Below, one piece after another: positions 12,333 through 20,040 of a stretch of DNA of 47,554 bases; positions within the stretch are counted from its first letter, which is position 1, and every line of letters begins with the position of its first letter. Position numbers and translations under genes: made by a program. The notes below the pieces were generated by a model. That model was given only the letters and a program-made list of their open reading frames with translations. It had not been told where the DNA came from and made no database searches. Location of the stretch: assembly GCA_022797935.1 (NCBI GenBank), contig JAAWLO010000010.1, positions 1 through 47,554 on the forward strand, in the 5' to 3' direction. The stretch comes from Oscillibacter sp. GTDB taxonomy: Bacteria; Bacillota; Clostridia; Oscillospirales; Oscillospiraceae.

Positions 12333-13058
12333 GTGATTATTCTTTTGCGGAAACGTACTCTGTTGCTCTCCGGCATTTTCTGCTGTTTTTTTGCTGCATT
12401 GGCCACGGTATTTTGGAAAGGAACTGTTGTTCCGGCTTTTTCAGTCAGGGAGGAGTTTCCACCTGTCACCGTAGTCATTGATCCTGGCCACGGCGGTGAG
12501 GACGGCGGGGCGGTATCCTCCGGAGGCGTTGCCGAGAGTCAAATCAATCTGGCAGTATCCCTGCGTCTTAACGATCTGCTGCGCTTCGCCGGGCGGCGGA
12601 CCGTTCTGACCAGAGTTGAGGATGTAACCATCTGTGATCCGGGATTAGAAACCATGCGCCAACGAAAGAGCTCAGATCTGAAAAACCGGGTACGTTTGGT
12701 GGAGGAAACCGAAAACGCATGGCTGCTGAGCATTCACCAGAATAGTCTGCCTTCCTCTCCCGTGACACACGGGGCCCAAGTCTTCTGGAACCGGCAGGAG
12801 GGGGCAGAAGTGCTGGCTGAAGCCGTTCAGACAGCGCTGAATGGCGGTATCAATGCGGGAAACGAAAAACATCCCCGGCAAATTCCAGACAGCATCTACC
12901 TGATGAAGCAGATCACCGTCCCAGGCATTTTGGTGGAATGCGGTTTTCTTTCCAATTCGGCGGAAACCGAATCCCTTCAGGAGCCAACGTATCAGCTGCG
13001 TCTGGCGGCTGCAGTAGCCGCTGGAGTTTTGAGTGCTGGGTCTCTTGAAAATACGTAA
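12333..13058 (+). CDS. cwlD: N-acetylmuramoyl-L-alanine amidase CwlD-like, 241 aa
   Basis: GTG 12333 follows GAGGAGG at 8 bases; the frame is open back to 12078 but that part lacks homology. Residues 1-30 are a signal anchor. The Amidase_3 domain follows, with the zinc histidine in VVIDPGHGGEDGGA, IHQN (second His) and a late glutamate in GILVECGFLSN. CwlD cleaves stem peptides from muramic acid, a first step to muramic delta-lactam in spore cortex. It precedes radA by 14 bases, so both are probably co-transcribed. Another Amidase_3 hydrolase is the alternative. Confidence 0.85.
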   Translation: MIILLRKRTLLLSGIFCCFFAALATVFWKGTVVPAFSVREEFPPVTVVIDPGHGGEDGGAVSSGGVAESQINLAVSLRLNDLLRFAGRRTVLTRVEDVTICDPGLETMRQRKSSDLKNRVRLVEETENAWLLSIHQNSLPSSPVTHGAQVFWNRQEGAEVLAEAVQTALNGGINAGNEKHPRQIPDSIYLMKQITVPGILVECGFLSNSAETESLQEPTYQLRLAAAVAAGVLSAGSLENT

Positions 13059-13072
13059 GCGGGAGCATATCT

Positions 13073-14434
13073 ATGAAACAACCAAAGACACTTTTTTATT
13101 GTACGGAATGCGGAAATGAGACCCCTAAATGGGCGGGACGCTGTCCCGCCTGCGGTTCCTGGAACACGGTCGTAGAGAGGCCTGCCCCCGCAAAAGGAAA
13201 ACGGGATACCAGGATAATCGCTTCTTCCAAAGCCTGTCCGGTAACGGAACTTCAGGACAGCGGAGAAATTCGGTTTTCTACCGGAATGGGCGAGCTGGAC
13301 CGGGTATTGGGCGGAGGCGCAGTGAAGGGGTCCCTGGTGCTGGTGGGCGGTGCTCCCGGCATTGGAAAATCTACGCTTATGCTGCAAATCTGCGGCAGTC
13401 TGTGTGGTTTTTCCCGCGTACTGTATGTATCTGGCGAGGAGTCGCAGCACCAGCTGAAGCTTCGCGCCCAGCGTCTCCGGGTGGAAAGCGAAAATCTTTT
13501 GGTGCTGTCAGAAACCGGAGTAGGGGAGATGCTGGAATCCGTTCAGCAGGAAAAGCCTGACGTGCTGATCGTAGACTCCATTCAGACTTTATACAACGAT
13601 TCCCTGGACTCTCCCGCAGGCAGTGTCAGTCAGGTAAAAGACTGCACGATGGCCCTGATGCAGCTGGCAAAGGGCAGCGGCATCACGGTTTTTGTCATTG
13701 GCCACGTCAATAAAGAGGGCTCTATTGCCGGCCCTAAGGTGCTGGAACACATGGTGGACTGCGTGCTGTACTTTGAGGGAGACCGGCACAATTTCTGCCG
13801 GATTCTTCGGGCGGCAAAAAACCGTTTCGGGGCTACCAATGAAATTGGCGTGTTTGAGATGCAAGACAATGGTCTGACCGAGGTGGAAAATCCCTCGAAA
13901 ATGCTGCTGTCTGGCCGGCCGGAGTCCTCACCTGGGGCCTGTGTCACCTGTGTGATGGAAGGAGCCAGACCGATACTGGCTGAAGTACAGGCCCTGGTAG
14001 TGAGCTCTGCCGGAGGAGGAAGTCCCCGCCGTGCCAGCAACGGCTTTGACTACAACCGTGCCGCCATGCTGCTGGCAGTCCTGGAAAAACGAGGGGGGCT
14101 GAAGCTCTCTGCCTGCGACGCTTACCTGAATATTATCGGCGGCCTGTGGCTGGACGAGCCCGCTGCTGATTTGGCTGCTGTGACAGCCCTAGCTTCCAGC
14201 TATTTGGACCGCCCCGTTCCCGGTGATTTGGCGGCGATCGGGGAAGTGGGCCTTACTGGGGAGCTGCGGGCCGTCAGTCAGCTTTCCCAACGGATCTCCG
14301 AGGTGCGGCGGCTGGGCTTTAAACGCTGCCTGGTTCCGGACCATGGGGGTCTGGAGCCCGAACCGGGCTTGCAGCTTCTGCCCGTGCGGAATATCGGTGA
14401 GGCAATTCGAGCCGCCCTTCGCCCGACGGAATAA
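13073..14434 (+). CDS. radA: DNA repair protein RadA/Sms, 453 aa
   Basis: Full-length RadA. It has the N-terminal zinc finger (CTECG...CPACG, residues about 10-30), a RecA-like ATPase with Walker A GGAPGIGKSTL, the RadA signature KNRFGATNEIG, and a C-terminal Lon-like domain. It is a helicase that helps recombination intermediates branch-migrate. It lies 14 bases after cwlD; the 3' end overlaps the antisense gene at 14319-14540 by 116 bases. Confidence 0.95.
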   Translation: MKQPKTLFYCTECGNETPKWAGRCPACGSWNTVVERPAPAKGKRDTRIIASSKACPVTELQDSGEIRFSTGMGELDRVLGGGAVKGSLVLVGGAPGIGKSTLMLQICGSLCGFSRVLYVSGEESQHQLKLRAQRLRVESENLLVLSETGVGEMLESVQQEKPDVLIVDSIQTLYNDSLDSPAGSVSQVKDCTMALMQLAKGSGITVFVIGHVNKEGSIAGPKVLEHMVDCVLYFEGDRHNFCRILRAAKNRFGATNEIGVFEMQDNGLTEVENPSKMLLSGRPESSPGACVTCVMEGARPILAEVQALVVSSAGGGSPRRASNGFDYNRAAMLLAVLEKRGGLKLSACDAYLNIIGGLWLDEPAADLAAVTALASSYLDRPVPGDLAAIGEVGLTGELRAVSQLSQRISEVRRLGFKRCLVPDHGGLEPEPGLQLLPVRNIGEAIRAALRPTE

Positions 14435-14540
14435 AGTGGAGACAGGCTCCGCCCAGAGCCGGCAGTCCGGCTGCCGCGGCGCTGTCCAGGGTGCAGACGC
14501 CATCAGACTGATAGACACAGCGGCTTGTGCAGGGAATCAC
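14319..14540 (-). CDS. small cysteine-motif protein, 73 aa
   Basis: GTG 14540 follows GGAGG at 7 bases; ATG 14546 is too close to that site. The first part (IPCTSRCVYQSDGVCTLD, then GGACLHFIP) shows the C-x3-C-x6-C ... C-x2-F/Y pattern of a tiny clostridial protein often labelled hydroxymyristoyl-ACP dehydratase in error. The family usually ends near CLHFIP; here a 35-residue tail runs antisense into radA, perhaps from loss of a stop codon. Function unknown, possibly metal binding. Confidence 0.6.
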   Translation of the reverse strand: MIPCTSRCVYQSDGVCTLDSAAAAGLPALGGACLHFIPSGEGRLELPHRYSARAEAASPVRAPDPHGPEPGSV

Positions 14541-14600
14541 GGTCATCCCTCCGTTCTGATCGGTACTTTCATGGAGAATAGTTTGACCACATTTCAGAAA

Positions 14601-14628
14601 TTTATAAGTTTGGGACGGCCTTTTCCAA
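14601..14628 (-). promoter_or_regulatory. possible promoter of the small cysteine-motif gene
   Basis: On the minus strand TTGGAA (14628-14623), 16 bases, TATAAA (14606-14601). Confidence 0.4.
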
Positions 14629-14636
14629 GGCACAAC

Positions 14637-14669
14637 AAAAGGGACTGACCATTTGGTCAGTCCCTTTTT
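14637..14669 (-). terminator. terminator of the phosphofructokinase gene
   Basis: AAAAGGGACTGACC (14637-14650) and its perfect complement (14655-14668) with loop ATTT give a 14-base-pair stem with T runs on both strands. It ends the gene at 14681 and may act in both directions. Confidence 0.9.
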
Positions 14670-14680
14670 ACGGAAAACAC

Positions 14681-15919
14681 TTATTTCGCCAAAACCTTCT
14701 TCAGATGGGCAAAGCGGGGAAGGGAATCCTGCTTCGGCAGCTTGGGTTCTCCCTGAACCAGGGGCAGGACGTAATCAATGAACGGCTTCTCCACGCCATT
14801 GTGGGCGGCATTGATCCACTCCAGAGGTACTTTCTTCTCGGTGTTGGCTACATCCGTGAGGCCCAGCAGCTTGGTCTTGCAGACGTACTGTCCGCCCTCA
14901 TAGCTCCGCTCAAAGCCCACCATCTTGTCTGTGATGCCCGCCACGGCGTTTTCCACGGCGGCCTTGCCGGACATGAAGGATTCCTCAATGTCGGTCTCAG
15001 AGGCCAAGTGCGCACCGCAGCGCTGAAGCAGGCTCAGCTCAATGCCGCGAACCTTCGCACCGGTTTTCTCCTTTACCGCCTCCGCCAGTATGGCAGCCAG
15101 ACCGCCCAGCTGAGCATGGCCGAAACCGTCGGTAGCAGACGTCTTCGCCTCGGAAACAAAGGAGCCGTCGGCGTAGTGGATGCCCTCGGAGACCGCGACC
15201 ATGCAGTTGCCCTTCTCTTTATAAATGCGGTCTACGTCGGCCAGGAACTGGTCCATGTCGAAATCCACCTCGGGGAGATACACCAGATCAGGTCCCGCGC
15301 CGTAAGCCGTGGCCAAGGCAGCAGCGCCCGCCAGCCAGCCGGCGTGACGGCCCATAATCTCAACAACGCAGACCATGCCGGTATCATAGACCCGGGCGTC
15401 CTGATAGACCTCCATGCAGCTGGTGGCAATATACTTGGCCGCAGAGGCAAAACCGGGGCAGTGGTCCGTGCCGAAGAGGTCGTTGTCGATGGTCTTGGGA
15501 ACGCCCATGACCCGGCATTCATAGCCAACCTTCTGCATGTATTTGCTGATTTTGTTGCAGGTATCCATCGAATCGTTGCCGCCGTTATAGAAAAAATAGC
15601 GGACGTCATACTTTTTGAAGATTTCCAGAATGCGCTTATAGTCCGTGTCATCCACATCCGGATCCTTCATCTTATAGCGGCAGGAACCCAGAGCAGAGGA
15701 GGGGGTATATTTCAGCAGCTCCAGTTCGGCGGGATCCTCCTCGCCCATATCAAACAGCCGGTCGTTCAGCACGCCCTTGATGCCGTGCTCCGCGCCCAGC
15801 ACGCGGGTGATGCTGGGATTTTTCAGCGCGGTGCTGATAACACCATAAGCGCTGGCGTTGATAACAGAAGTAGGACCGCCGGATTGGCCAAAAATGCAGG
15901 CGCCTTTCAATTCACTCAT
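14681..15919 (-). CDS. pfp: 6-phosphofructokinase, pyrophosphate-dependent type, 412 aa
   Basis: ATG 15919 follows GAGGAGG; the longer frame to 15970 lacks a site. It phosphorylates fructose 6-phosphate in glycolysis. FGQSGGPTSVINAS is the phosphate-donor loop. At the two donor-selecting places it has GGNDS (Asp in place of the ATP-type Gly) and PKTIDND (Lys in place of Gly); both are marks of pyrophosphate use, which would make the step reversible. The Asn in GGNDS, where Asp is usual, is unusual. It is divergent from fba. Confidence 0.9.
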   Translation of the reverse strand: MSELKGACIFGQSGGPTSVINASAYGVISTALKNPSITRVLGAEHGIKGVLNDRLFDMGEEDPAELELLKYTPSSALGSCRYKMKDPDVDDTDYKRILEIFKKYDVRYFFYNGGNDSMDTCNKISKYMQKVGYECRVMGVPKTIDNDLFGTDHCPGFASAAKYIATSCMEVYQDARVYDTGMVCVVEIMGRHAGWLAGAAALATAYGAGPDLVYLPEVDFDMDQFLADVDRIYKEKGNCMVAVSEGIHYADGSFVSEAKTSATDGFGHAQLGGLAAILAEAVKEKTGAKVRGIELSLLQRCGAHLASETDIEESFMSGKAAVENAVAGITDKMVGFERSYEGGQYVCKTKLLGLTDVANTEKKVPLEWINAAHNGVEKPFIDYVLPLVQGEPKLPKQDSLPRFAHLKKVLAK

Positions 15920-15979
15920 GAGAAACAGCCTCCTCAAAATAATTTCCGATTCCCAAGGAACAGTGTCCATGGTGTTTTT

Positions 15980-16008
15980 ATCATACCATTCAAAAAAAGA
16001 ATTGTAAA
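15980..16008 (-). promoter_or_regulatory. promoter of the phosphofructokinase gene
   Basis: On the minus strand TTTACA (16008-16003), 17 bases, TATGAT (15985-15980). Its -35 box lies only 3 bases from the -35 box of the divergent fba promoter. Confidence 0.7.
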
Positions 16009-16011
16009 TAC

Positions 16012-16039
16012 TTGCATTTTATTTTTTTTGTGATATTAT
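16012..16039 (+). promoter_or_regulatory. promoter of fba
   Basis: TTGCAT (16012-16017), 16 bases (mostly T), TATTAT (16034-16039). Back-to-back with the pfp promoter, so one bound protein could affect both genes. Confidence 0.65.
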
Positions 16040-16149
16040 CATAAGAGAAAATCGTTTTCGTCTCATCAAAGGAGGGAAAAGCGGGCTCATGCTCTTTTTC
16101 CCGCCGGACACGGAGGCGAGACAATAAAATTTATCAGGAGATGATTGTT

Positions 16150-17118
16150 ATGGCACTGGTCACTTCTACCGAAATGTTCAAGAAGGCCTATAACGGAGGG
16201 TATGCCATCGGCGCTTTCAATGTCAACAACATGGAGATTGTGCAGGGAATTACCGAGGCCTGCCGGGAGGAGAAAGCCCCTGTCATTCTCCAGGTCTCCA
16301 AGGGCGCTCGGGCCTATGCGAATCACACCTATCTGGTGAAGCTGGTGGAATCTGCGGTTATCGAGTGCCCTGAGATCCCCATCGTGCTGCATCTGGACCA
16401 TGGCGACAGCTTCGAAACCTGCAAGAGCTGCATTGACGGCGGCTTCACCTCTGTCATGATTGACGCCAGCTCCAAGCCCTTTGCGGAAAACATCGAAATC
16501 ACCAAGAAGGTCGTGGAGTATGCCCATGACCACGGCGTGGTCGTTGAGGCCGAGCTGGGCGCTCTGGCCGGCGTGGAAGATGACGTCAAGGTCTCTGCTG
16601 AGCAGTCTCACTACACCCGTCCGGAAGAGGTGGAGGAGTTTGTCTCCAAGACCGGCTGCGACTCTCTGGCGATTGCCATCGGTACCAGCCACGGCGCTTA
16701 CAAGTTCACGGCCGCGCAGTGCACTCGCAATGAAAAGGGCGAGCTGGTTCCGCCTCCGCTGCGCTTTGACATTCTGGAAGAGGTTGTCAAGCGTCTGCCC
16801 GGGTTCCCCATCGTGCTTCACGGTTCCTCCTCTGTGCCTCAGGACTTCGTGAAGATGGTCAACTCCAACGGCGGCAAGATGCCCGACGCAGTGGGAATCC
16901 CCGAGGAACAGCTCCGTCAGGCCGCCCGCAGCGCCGTCTGCAAGATCAACATTGACTCTGATCTGCGCCTGGCTATGACCGGCACTATCCGGCAGTTCTT
17001 CAATGAGCATCCCGATAAGTTTGATCCCCGTGAGTACCTGAAGCCTGCCCGTGCCAACATCAAGGAACTGGTCCGTCACAAGCTGGTGGACGTTCTGGGT
17101 TGCAACGGCAAGGCGTAA
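16150..17118 (+). CDS. fba: class II fructose-bisphosphate aldolase, 322 aa
   Basis: ATG 16150 (MALVTSTE) follows AGGAG at 9 bases; ATG 16141 lies too close to it. It splits fructose 1,6-bisphosphate into two triose phosphates, the step after phosphofructokinase. Class II marks are HLDHGDSFE (catalytic Asp, zinc His), the Glu of VEAELG, GTSHG and LHGSSSVP. Divergent from pfp with a shared promoter region, so the pair covers two consecutive glycolytic steps. Confidence 0.95.
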   Translation: MALVTSTEMFKKAYNGGYAIGAFNVNNMEIVQGITEACREEKAPVILQVSKGARAYANHTYLVKLVESAVIECPEIPIVLHLDHGDSFETCKSCIDGGFTSVMIDASSKPFAENIEITKKVVEYAHDHGVVVEAELGALAGVEDDVKVSAEQSHYTRPEEVEEFVSKTGCDSLAIAIGTSHGAYKFTAAQCTRNEKGELVPPPLRFDILEEVVKRLPGFPIVLHGSSSVPQDFVKMVNSNGGKMPDAVGIPEEQLRQAARSAVCKINIDSDLRLAMTGTIRQFFNEHPDKFDPREYLKPARANIKELVRHKLVDVLGCNGKA

Positions 17119-17140
17119 GTAATATCCTGCATAAAGACTT

Positions 17141-17177
17141 GCGGAGCGGCTGGAAATGCCGCTCCGCTCTCTTTTTT
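17141..17177 (+). terminator. terminator of fba
   Basis: GCGGAGCGGC (17141-17150) and GCCGCTCCGC (17158-17167) form a perfect stem with a 7-base loop, then TCTCTTTTTT. Confidence 0.9.
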
Positions 17178-17244
17178 CGCACCGGCTTTACGAGGCGGAA
17201 GGGGAGGGGAGATGGTATGCTGATCTGCGAAAGGAGAAGATGCT

Positions 17245-18087
17245 ATGGACTGGCTGGATAACTGGAACCGGGCTATGGAGTATTTGGAGGAACATCTGGA
17301 AGAGGAACTTGATCTGAAAGAGCTGGGAAAACTGGCAGGCTGCTCTGCCTATCATTTTCAGCGTATGTTTTCTTATTTGGCAGGCGTGCCGCTCCATGAG
17401 TACATTCGGCGGCGGCGCATGACGCTGGCTGCGGCAGAATTACAAAGCGGAGAAAAGGTACTGGATGTGGCGCTGCGTTTTGGATACGAGTCTCCTACCT
17501 CCTTTAACCGGGCCTTCCAAGCCCTTCACGGGATACCGCCATCGGAAGCCAAGCAATCCGGTGTAAAGTTAAAAGCCTTTTCACGTATCCGCTTCAAGTT
17601 CATATTAAAAGGAGCCGAGGAAATGGAGTATCAAATTGTAAAGGAAAAAGCCTTTCGCATTGTTGGATTTCGAACCCCTCAACCTTCCGATGCAGAGGAA
17701 AGCTTTCGGGTCATTCCACAATTTTGGTCAGAGGTCGGTTCTCGCATCGGAGAGCTTCTGCCTTTGATGAACAGCAATCCATCTGGCATATTGGGGATAT
17801 GCACCTGCAACGAAACAGAAAATCACTACTACATTGCCGTGGCCTCCAGCGCCCCGGTGCCAGAGGGGATGTATGAATGGACAGTTCCAGCTGCCTCCTG
17901 GGCTGTCTTTTCCGGAGCGGGTTCGCTGCCCTTTGCCATTCAGGACCTGCAAAAGCGCATTGTTTCCGAATGGCTTCCGGATTCCGGCTATGAGTGGGCA
18001 CAGGCTCCCGATGTGGAAGTTTATCTGGACCCGCCCGGAGGAGCAGAGAGCCGCTTCCAGGTTTGGCTTCCTGTGACGAAACGTTAA
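17245..18087 (+). CDS. AraC-family regulator with GyrI-like effector domain, 280 aa
   Basis: ATG 17245 follows AAAGGAG. Residues about 5-110 hold two AraC helix-turn-helix units (LDLKELGKLAGCSAYHFQRM and VLDVALRFGYESPTSFNRAF). Residues about 125-280 are a GyrI-like small-molecule-binding domain (MEYQIVKEKAFRIVGF onward). This layout is that of Rob/SoxS-like regulators of drug or stress response. The ligand is unknown. Next gene: a secreted-amidase domain protein. Confidence 0.9.
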   Translation: MDWLDNWNRAMEYLEEHLEEELDLKELGKLAGCSAYHFQRMFSYLAGVPLHEYIRRRRMTLAAAELQSGEKVLDVALRFGYESPTSFNRAFQALHGIPPSEAKQSGVKLKAFSRIRFKFILKGAEEMEYQIVKEKAFRIVGFRTPQPSDAEESFRVIPQFWSEVGSRIGELLPLMNSNPSGILGICTCNETENHYYIAVASSAPVPEGMYEWTVPAASWAVFSGAGSLPFAIQDLQKRIVSEWLPDSGYEWAQAPDVEVYLDPPGGAESRFQVWLPVTKR

Positions 18088-18140
18088 CACACACCTCCGC
18101 TTCTTCCGGCATATCTTATGGAGAAGGGGAGGGGAACCGT

Positions 18141-18644
18141 ATGCCACAGCTATATCCATATGACCGCAGTGCTGCCGTTCTATATGCTCATCAATGGGCC
18201 TATGGACGGAACCCGCTTTTTTACGATTATGAGCACCTGGGCGGAGACTGCACCAACTTTGCGTCTCAGTGCATTTACGCGGGCAGTGGCGTTATGAATT
18301 TTACGCCGACCTATGGTTGGTATTACATTGACGCAAACCGGAAAGCGCCTGCCTGGACCGGCGTGCCATATCTATATAACTTTCTGACACGGTCCAATCA
18401 ATCCATTGGCCCCATCGGGAAACCCTGCCAGCTGAAGGAGCTTTTACCGGGAGACTTGATTCAGCTTTCCTTTAAAGGGGAGGACTATCAGCACTCACCA
18501 ATTGTTGTGTCTGTAGGCTATCCGGTATCACCTGAAAATGTATTGATTGCAGCTCACAGTTATGACGCCGATTTCCGTCCTTTGTCCACTTATGAATATC
18601 GAAAAATCCGAATGATCCATCTGACCGGCGTGATACGTCCTTAA
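18141..18644 (+). CDS. amidase-domain (Amidase_6-like) protein, 167 aa
   Basis: ATG 18141 follows GGGGAGGGG. The sequence begins YDRSAAVLYAHQWAYGRNP and has GGDCTNFASQCIYAG, with the likely catalytic cysteine, and YQHSPIVVSVGY, with the likely histidine, as in the putative amidase domain PF12671 of Firmicutes. No signal peptide is visible, so it may be intracellular or spore-related. Substrate unknown; a peptidoglycan peptide is possible. Confidence 0.85.
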   Translation: MPQLYPYDRSAAVLYAHQWAYGRNPLFYDYEHLGGDCTNFASQCIYAGSGVMNFTPTYGWYYIDANRKAPAWTGVPYLYNFLTRSNQSIGPIGKPCQLKELLPGDLIQLSFKGEDYQHSPIVVSVGYPVSPENVLIAAHSYDADFRPLSTYEYRKIRMIHLTGVIRP

Positions 18645-18700
18645 AATTTTGTTCAATAATTTGATGGAGTATCTCCGGAGTTCAAGCAGAAGAGAAGAGA

Positions 18701-18724
18701 CCCGCCTCCCGGCGGGTTTTCTTC
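18701..18724 (+). terminator. terminator after the amidase-domain gene
   Basis: CCCGCC and GGCGGG (18701-18716) with loop TCCC, then TTTTCTT. It overlaps the end of the convergent recombinase gene. Confidence 0.75.
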
Positions 18725-19742
18725 AGCTTTCCTGCTTCTTTTTTCTTGTTTTTTTAACGCCTGACAAGGGATTTAACTTTGCAGCAATTTGGAGGGATTC
18801 ATTGCCGATATGGGTGTAAATCTGTGTGGTGTTCAGGTGGTCGTGGCCTAAAACCTCCTGGACAGCCCGTACGTCTACACCATTTTGCAGCATCAATGTC
18901 GCGGCGGTGTGGCGAAGCTTATGAGAAGAGTATTCGCTCTCATCCAGTCCCGCCCCGGAGAGCCGCTTTTTTACCATGGCGTGTACGGTGGAACGGCTGA
19001 CCCGTTCATTTCGGGCGGAGAGGAACAGCGCGTTGGCATCCTGCCCAGTAATGGGACGGCGCACCGCCAGATAGCGGGACAGCGCATCCTGACAGGCGTC
19101 ATTTAAATAGAGAATTCGTACTTTATTGCCTTTTCCCAATACTCGAAGGGTGTCGCCCTGAATATCCCGGAGGTTTAATCCGACTAACTCAGAAATTCGC
19201 AGCCCGCAGTTCAGGAACAATGTCAGGATGCAGTAATCCCGTTCTTGATTTTTACCCTCTACAGAATCCAGCAAATGAAGGCTTTCATCCAGTGTCAAAT
19301 ATTTGGGCAAGGACTTTTTCAGCTTCGGAGAATCAATGTCTTTGACAGGATTTTCACGAAGCAGATGCATCTTGTTGGTCAGGTAATTATAGAAGGACCG
19401 AATCGTCGCCAGTTTTCGAGCCCGAGAGGTGGCGTTCAGACCGTAGTCAGAGATTTGACTGTTCTGGTGCAGAACGCGGTCCCGGCTCAAGTAGGTCATG
19501 TAGCTGTAGATATCCGTCAGTGTCACACTGGCAACGAAGTCCAAGTCGACATCCAGAATATCGATTTCATCCAGGGCCAGACCGGCCAGACTGGGATTCC
19601 GGATTTGCTTCATATAACGAAAGAAATTGCGCAAATCTAAAAAGTATTCATCCACCGTGCGTTTAGAATGCGCTTTGACGGTTTCATGATACGCAAGAAA
19701 ATCAATTAGAATTTGCGGGGCGTCTGTACGGTAATCATTCAT
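18723..19742 (-). CDS. tyrosine recombinase, XerC/XerD type, 339 aa
   Basis: ATG 19742; the ribosome site is weak. The N-terminal SAM-like DNA-binding domain spans about residues 10-135 and the catalytic domain 150-325 with all active residues: Arg in GLRISEL, Lys in LGKGNKVR, His and Arg in HKLRHTAAT, His in LGHDHL and the nucleophile Tyr in QIYTHI. Size and context (no neighbouring element genes) favour the housekeeping Xer that resolves chromosome dimers, not the integrase of the element at 1-11450. It ends in a lysine-rich tail. Confidence 0.9.
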   Translation of the reverse strand: MNDYRTDAPQILIDFLAYHETVKAHSKRTVDEYFLDLRNFFRYMKQIRNPSLAGLALDEIDILDVDLDFVASVTLTDIYSYMTYLSRDRVLHQNSQISDYGLNATSRARKLATIRSFYNYLTNKMHLLRENPVKDIDSPKLKKSLPKYLTLDESLHLLDSVEGKNQERDYCILTLFLNCGLRISELVGLNLRDIQGDTLRVLGKGNKVRILYLNDACQDALSRYLAVRRPITGQDANALFLSARNERVSRSTVHAMVKKRLSGAGLDESEYSSHKLRHTAATLMLQNGVDVRAVQEVLGHDHLNTTQIYTHIGNESLQIAAKLNPLSGVKKTRKKKQES

Positions 19743-19819
19743 CTGTTCTTTGTATTGGGGTTCAGTTTGCTTGGGCAGATTACAGCTTCAGCGGTCTCGG
19801 ACCGGTTTTCTCTCCCCTG

Positions 19820-19849
19820 AATTGAACAAAAATTTCATTTTGTTCAATT
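19820..19849. repeat. perfect 12-base inverted repeat in the xer leader
   Basis: AATTGAACAAAA (19820-19831) and TTTTGTTCAATT (19838-19849) are exact complements with a 6-base spacer, 78 bases before the recombinase start and downstream of its promoter. It could be a repressor site or an RNA hairpin covering the leader. Confidence 0.6.
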
Positions 19850-19884
19850 ATGCATATCCCCAAACTCCCTCCTCTCTTTTTGAC

Positions 19885-19913
19885 ATTATACCACGCAGAG
19901 ACTCTGACGGCAA
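19885..19913 (-). promoter_or_regulatory. promoter of the Xer-type recombinase
   Basis: On the minus strand TTGCCG (19913-19908), 17 bases, TATAAT (19890-19885). It predicts a leader of about 135 bases. Confidence 0.65.
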
Positions 19914-19956
19914 GCCAGACAAACAAACTCCCGAGCATGTATTTGGTCACAATGTT

Positions 19957-20006
19957 GTCTGAATGTCCGCCGGACAATGAAAATTCTGTCCAGCGGACAT
20001 TCAGAC
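19957..20006. repeat. 20-base inverted repeat between xer and the anti-sigma gene
   Basis: GTCTGAATGTCCGCCGGACA (19957-19976) is repeated inverted at 19987-20006 with one mismatch and a 10-base spacer. Each arm also contains a short palindrome, TGTCCG-C-CGGACA on the left. There is no long T run, so it is a poor terminator; it lies 35 bases beyond the anti-sigma stop. Confidence 0.6.
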
Positions 20007-20040
20007 GGTTTTCAATCTTCGGACGGCTATGTTGTTCCAG

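Noticed and set aside
18723-19742. Xer-type recombinase as the integrase of the left element
   Set aside because: It lies 7 kb outside the element boundary among chromosomal genes and its length fits the housekeeping Xer.
19820-19849. LexA box in the xer leader
   Set aside because: GAAC and GTTC are present but too far apart for a Firmicute LexA site.
19880-19890. Array-type promoter TTGACATTATACC on the plus strand
   Set aside because: It shares only the first bases with the array promoters, has no palindrome and no -10 box at 17 bases.
19780-19977. 65-codon minus-strand frame upstream of xer
   Set aside because: It crosses the promoter and both inverted repeats and has no ribosome site or homology.
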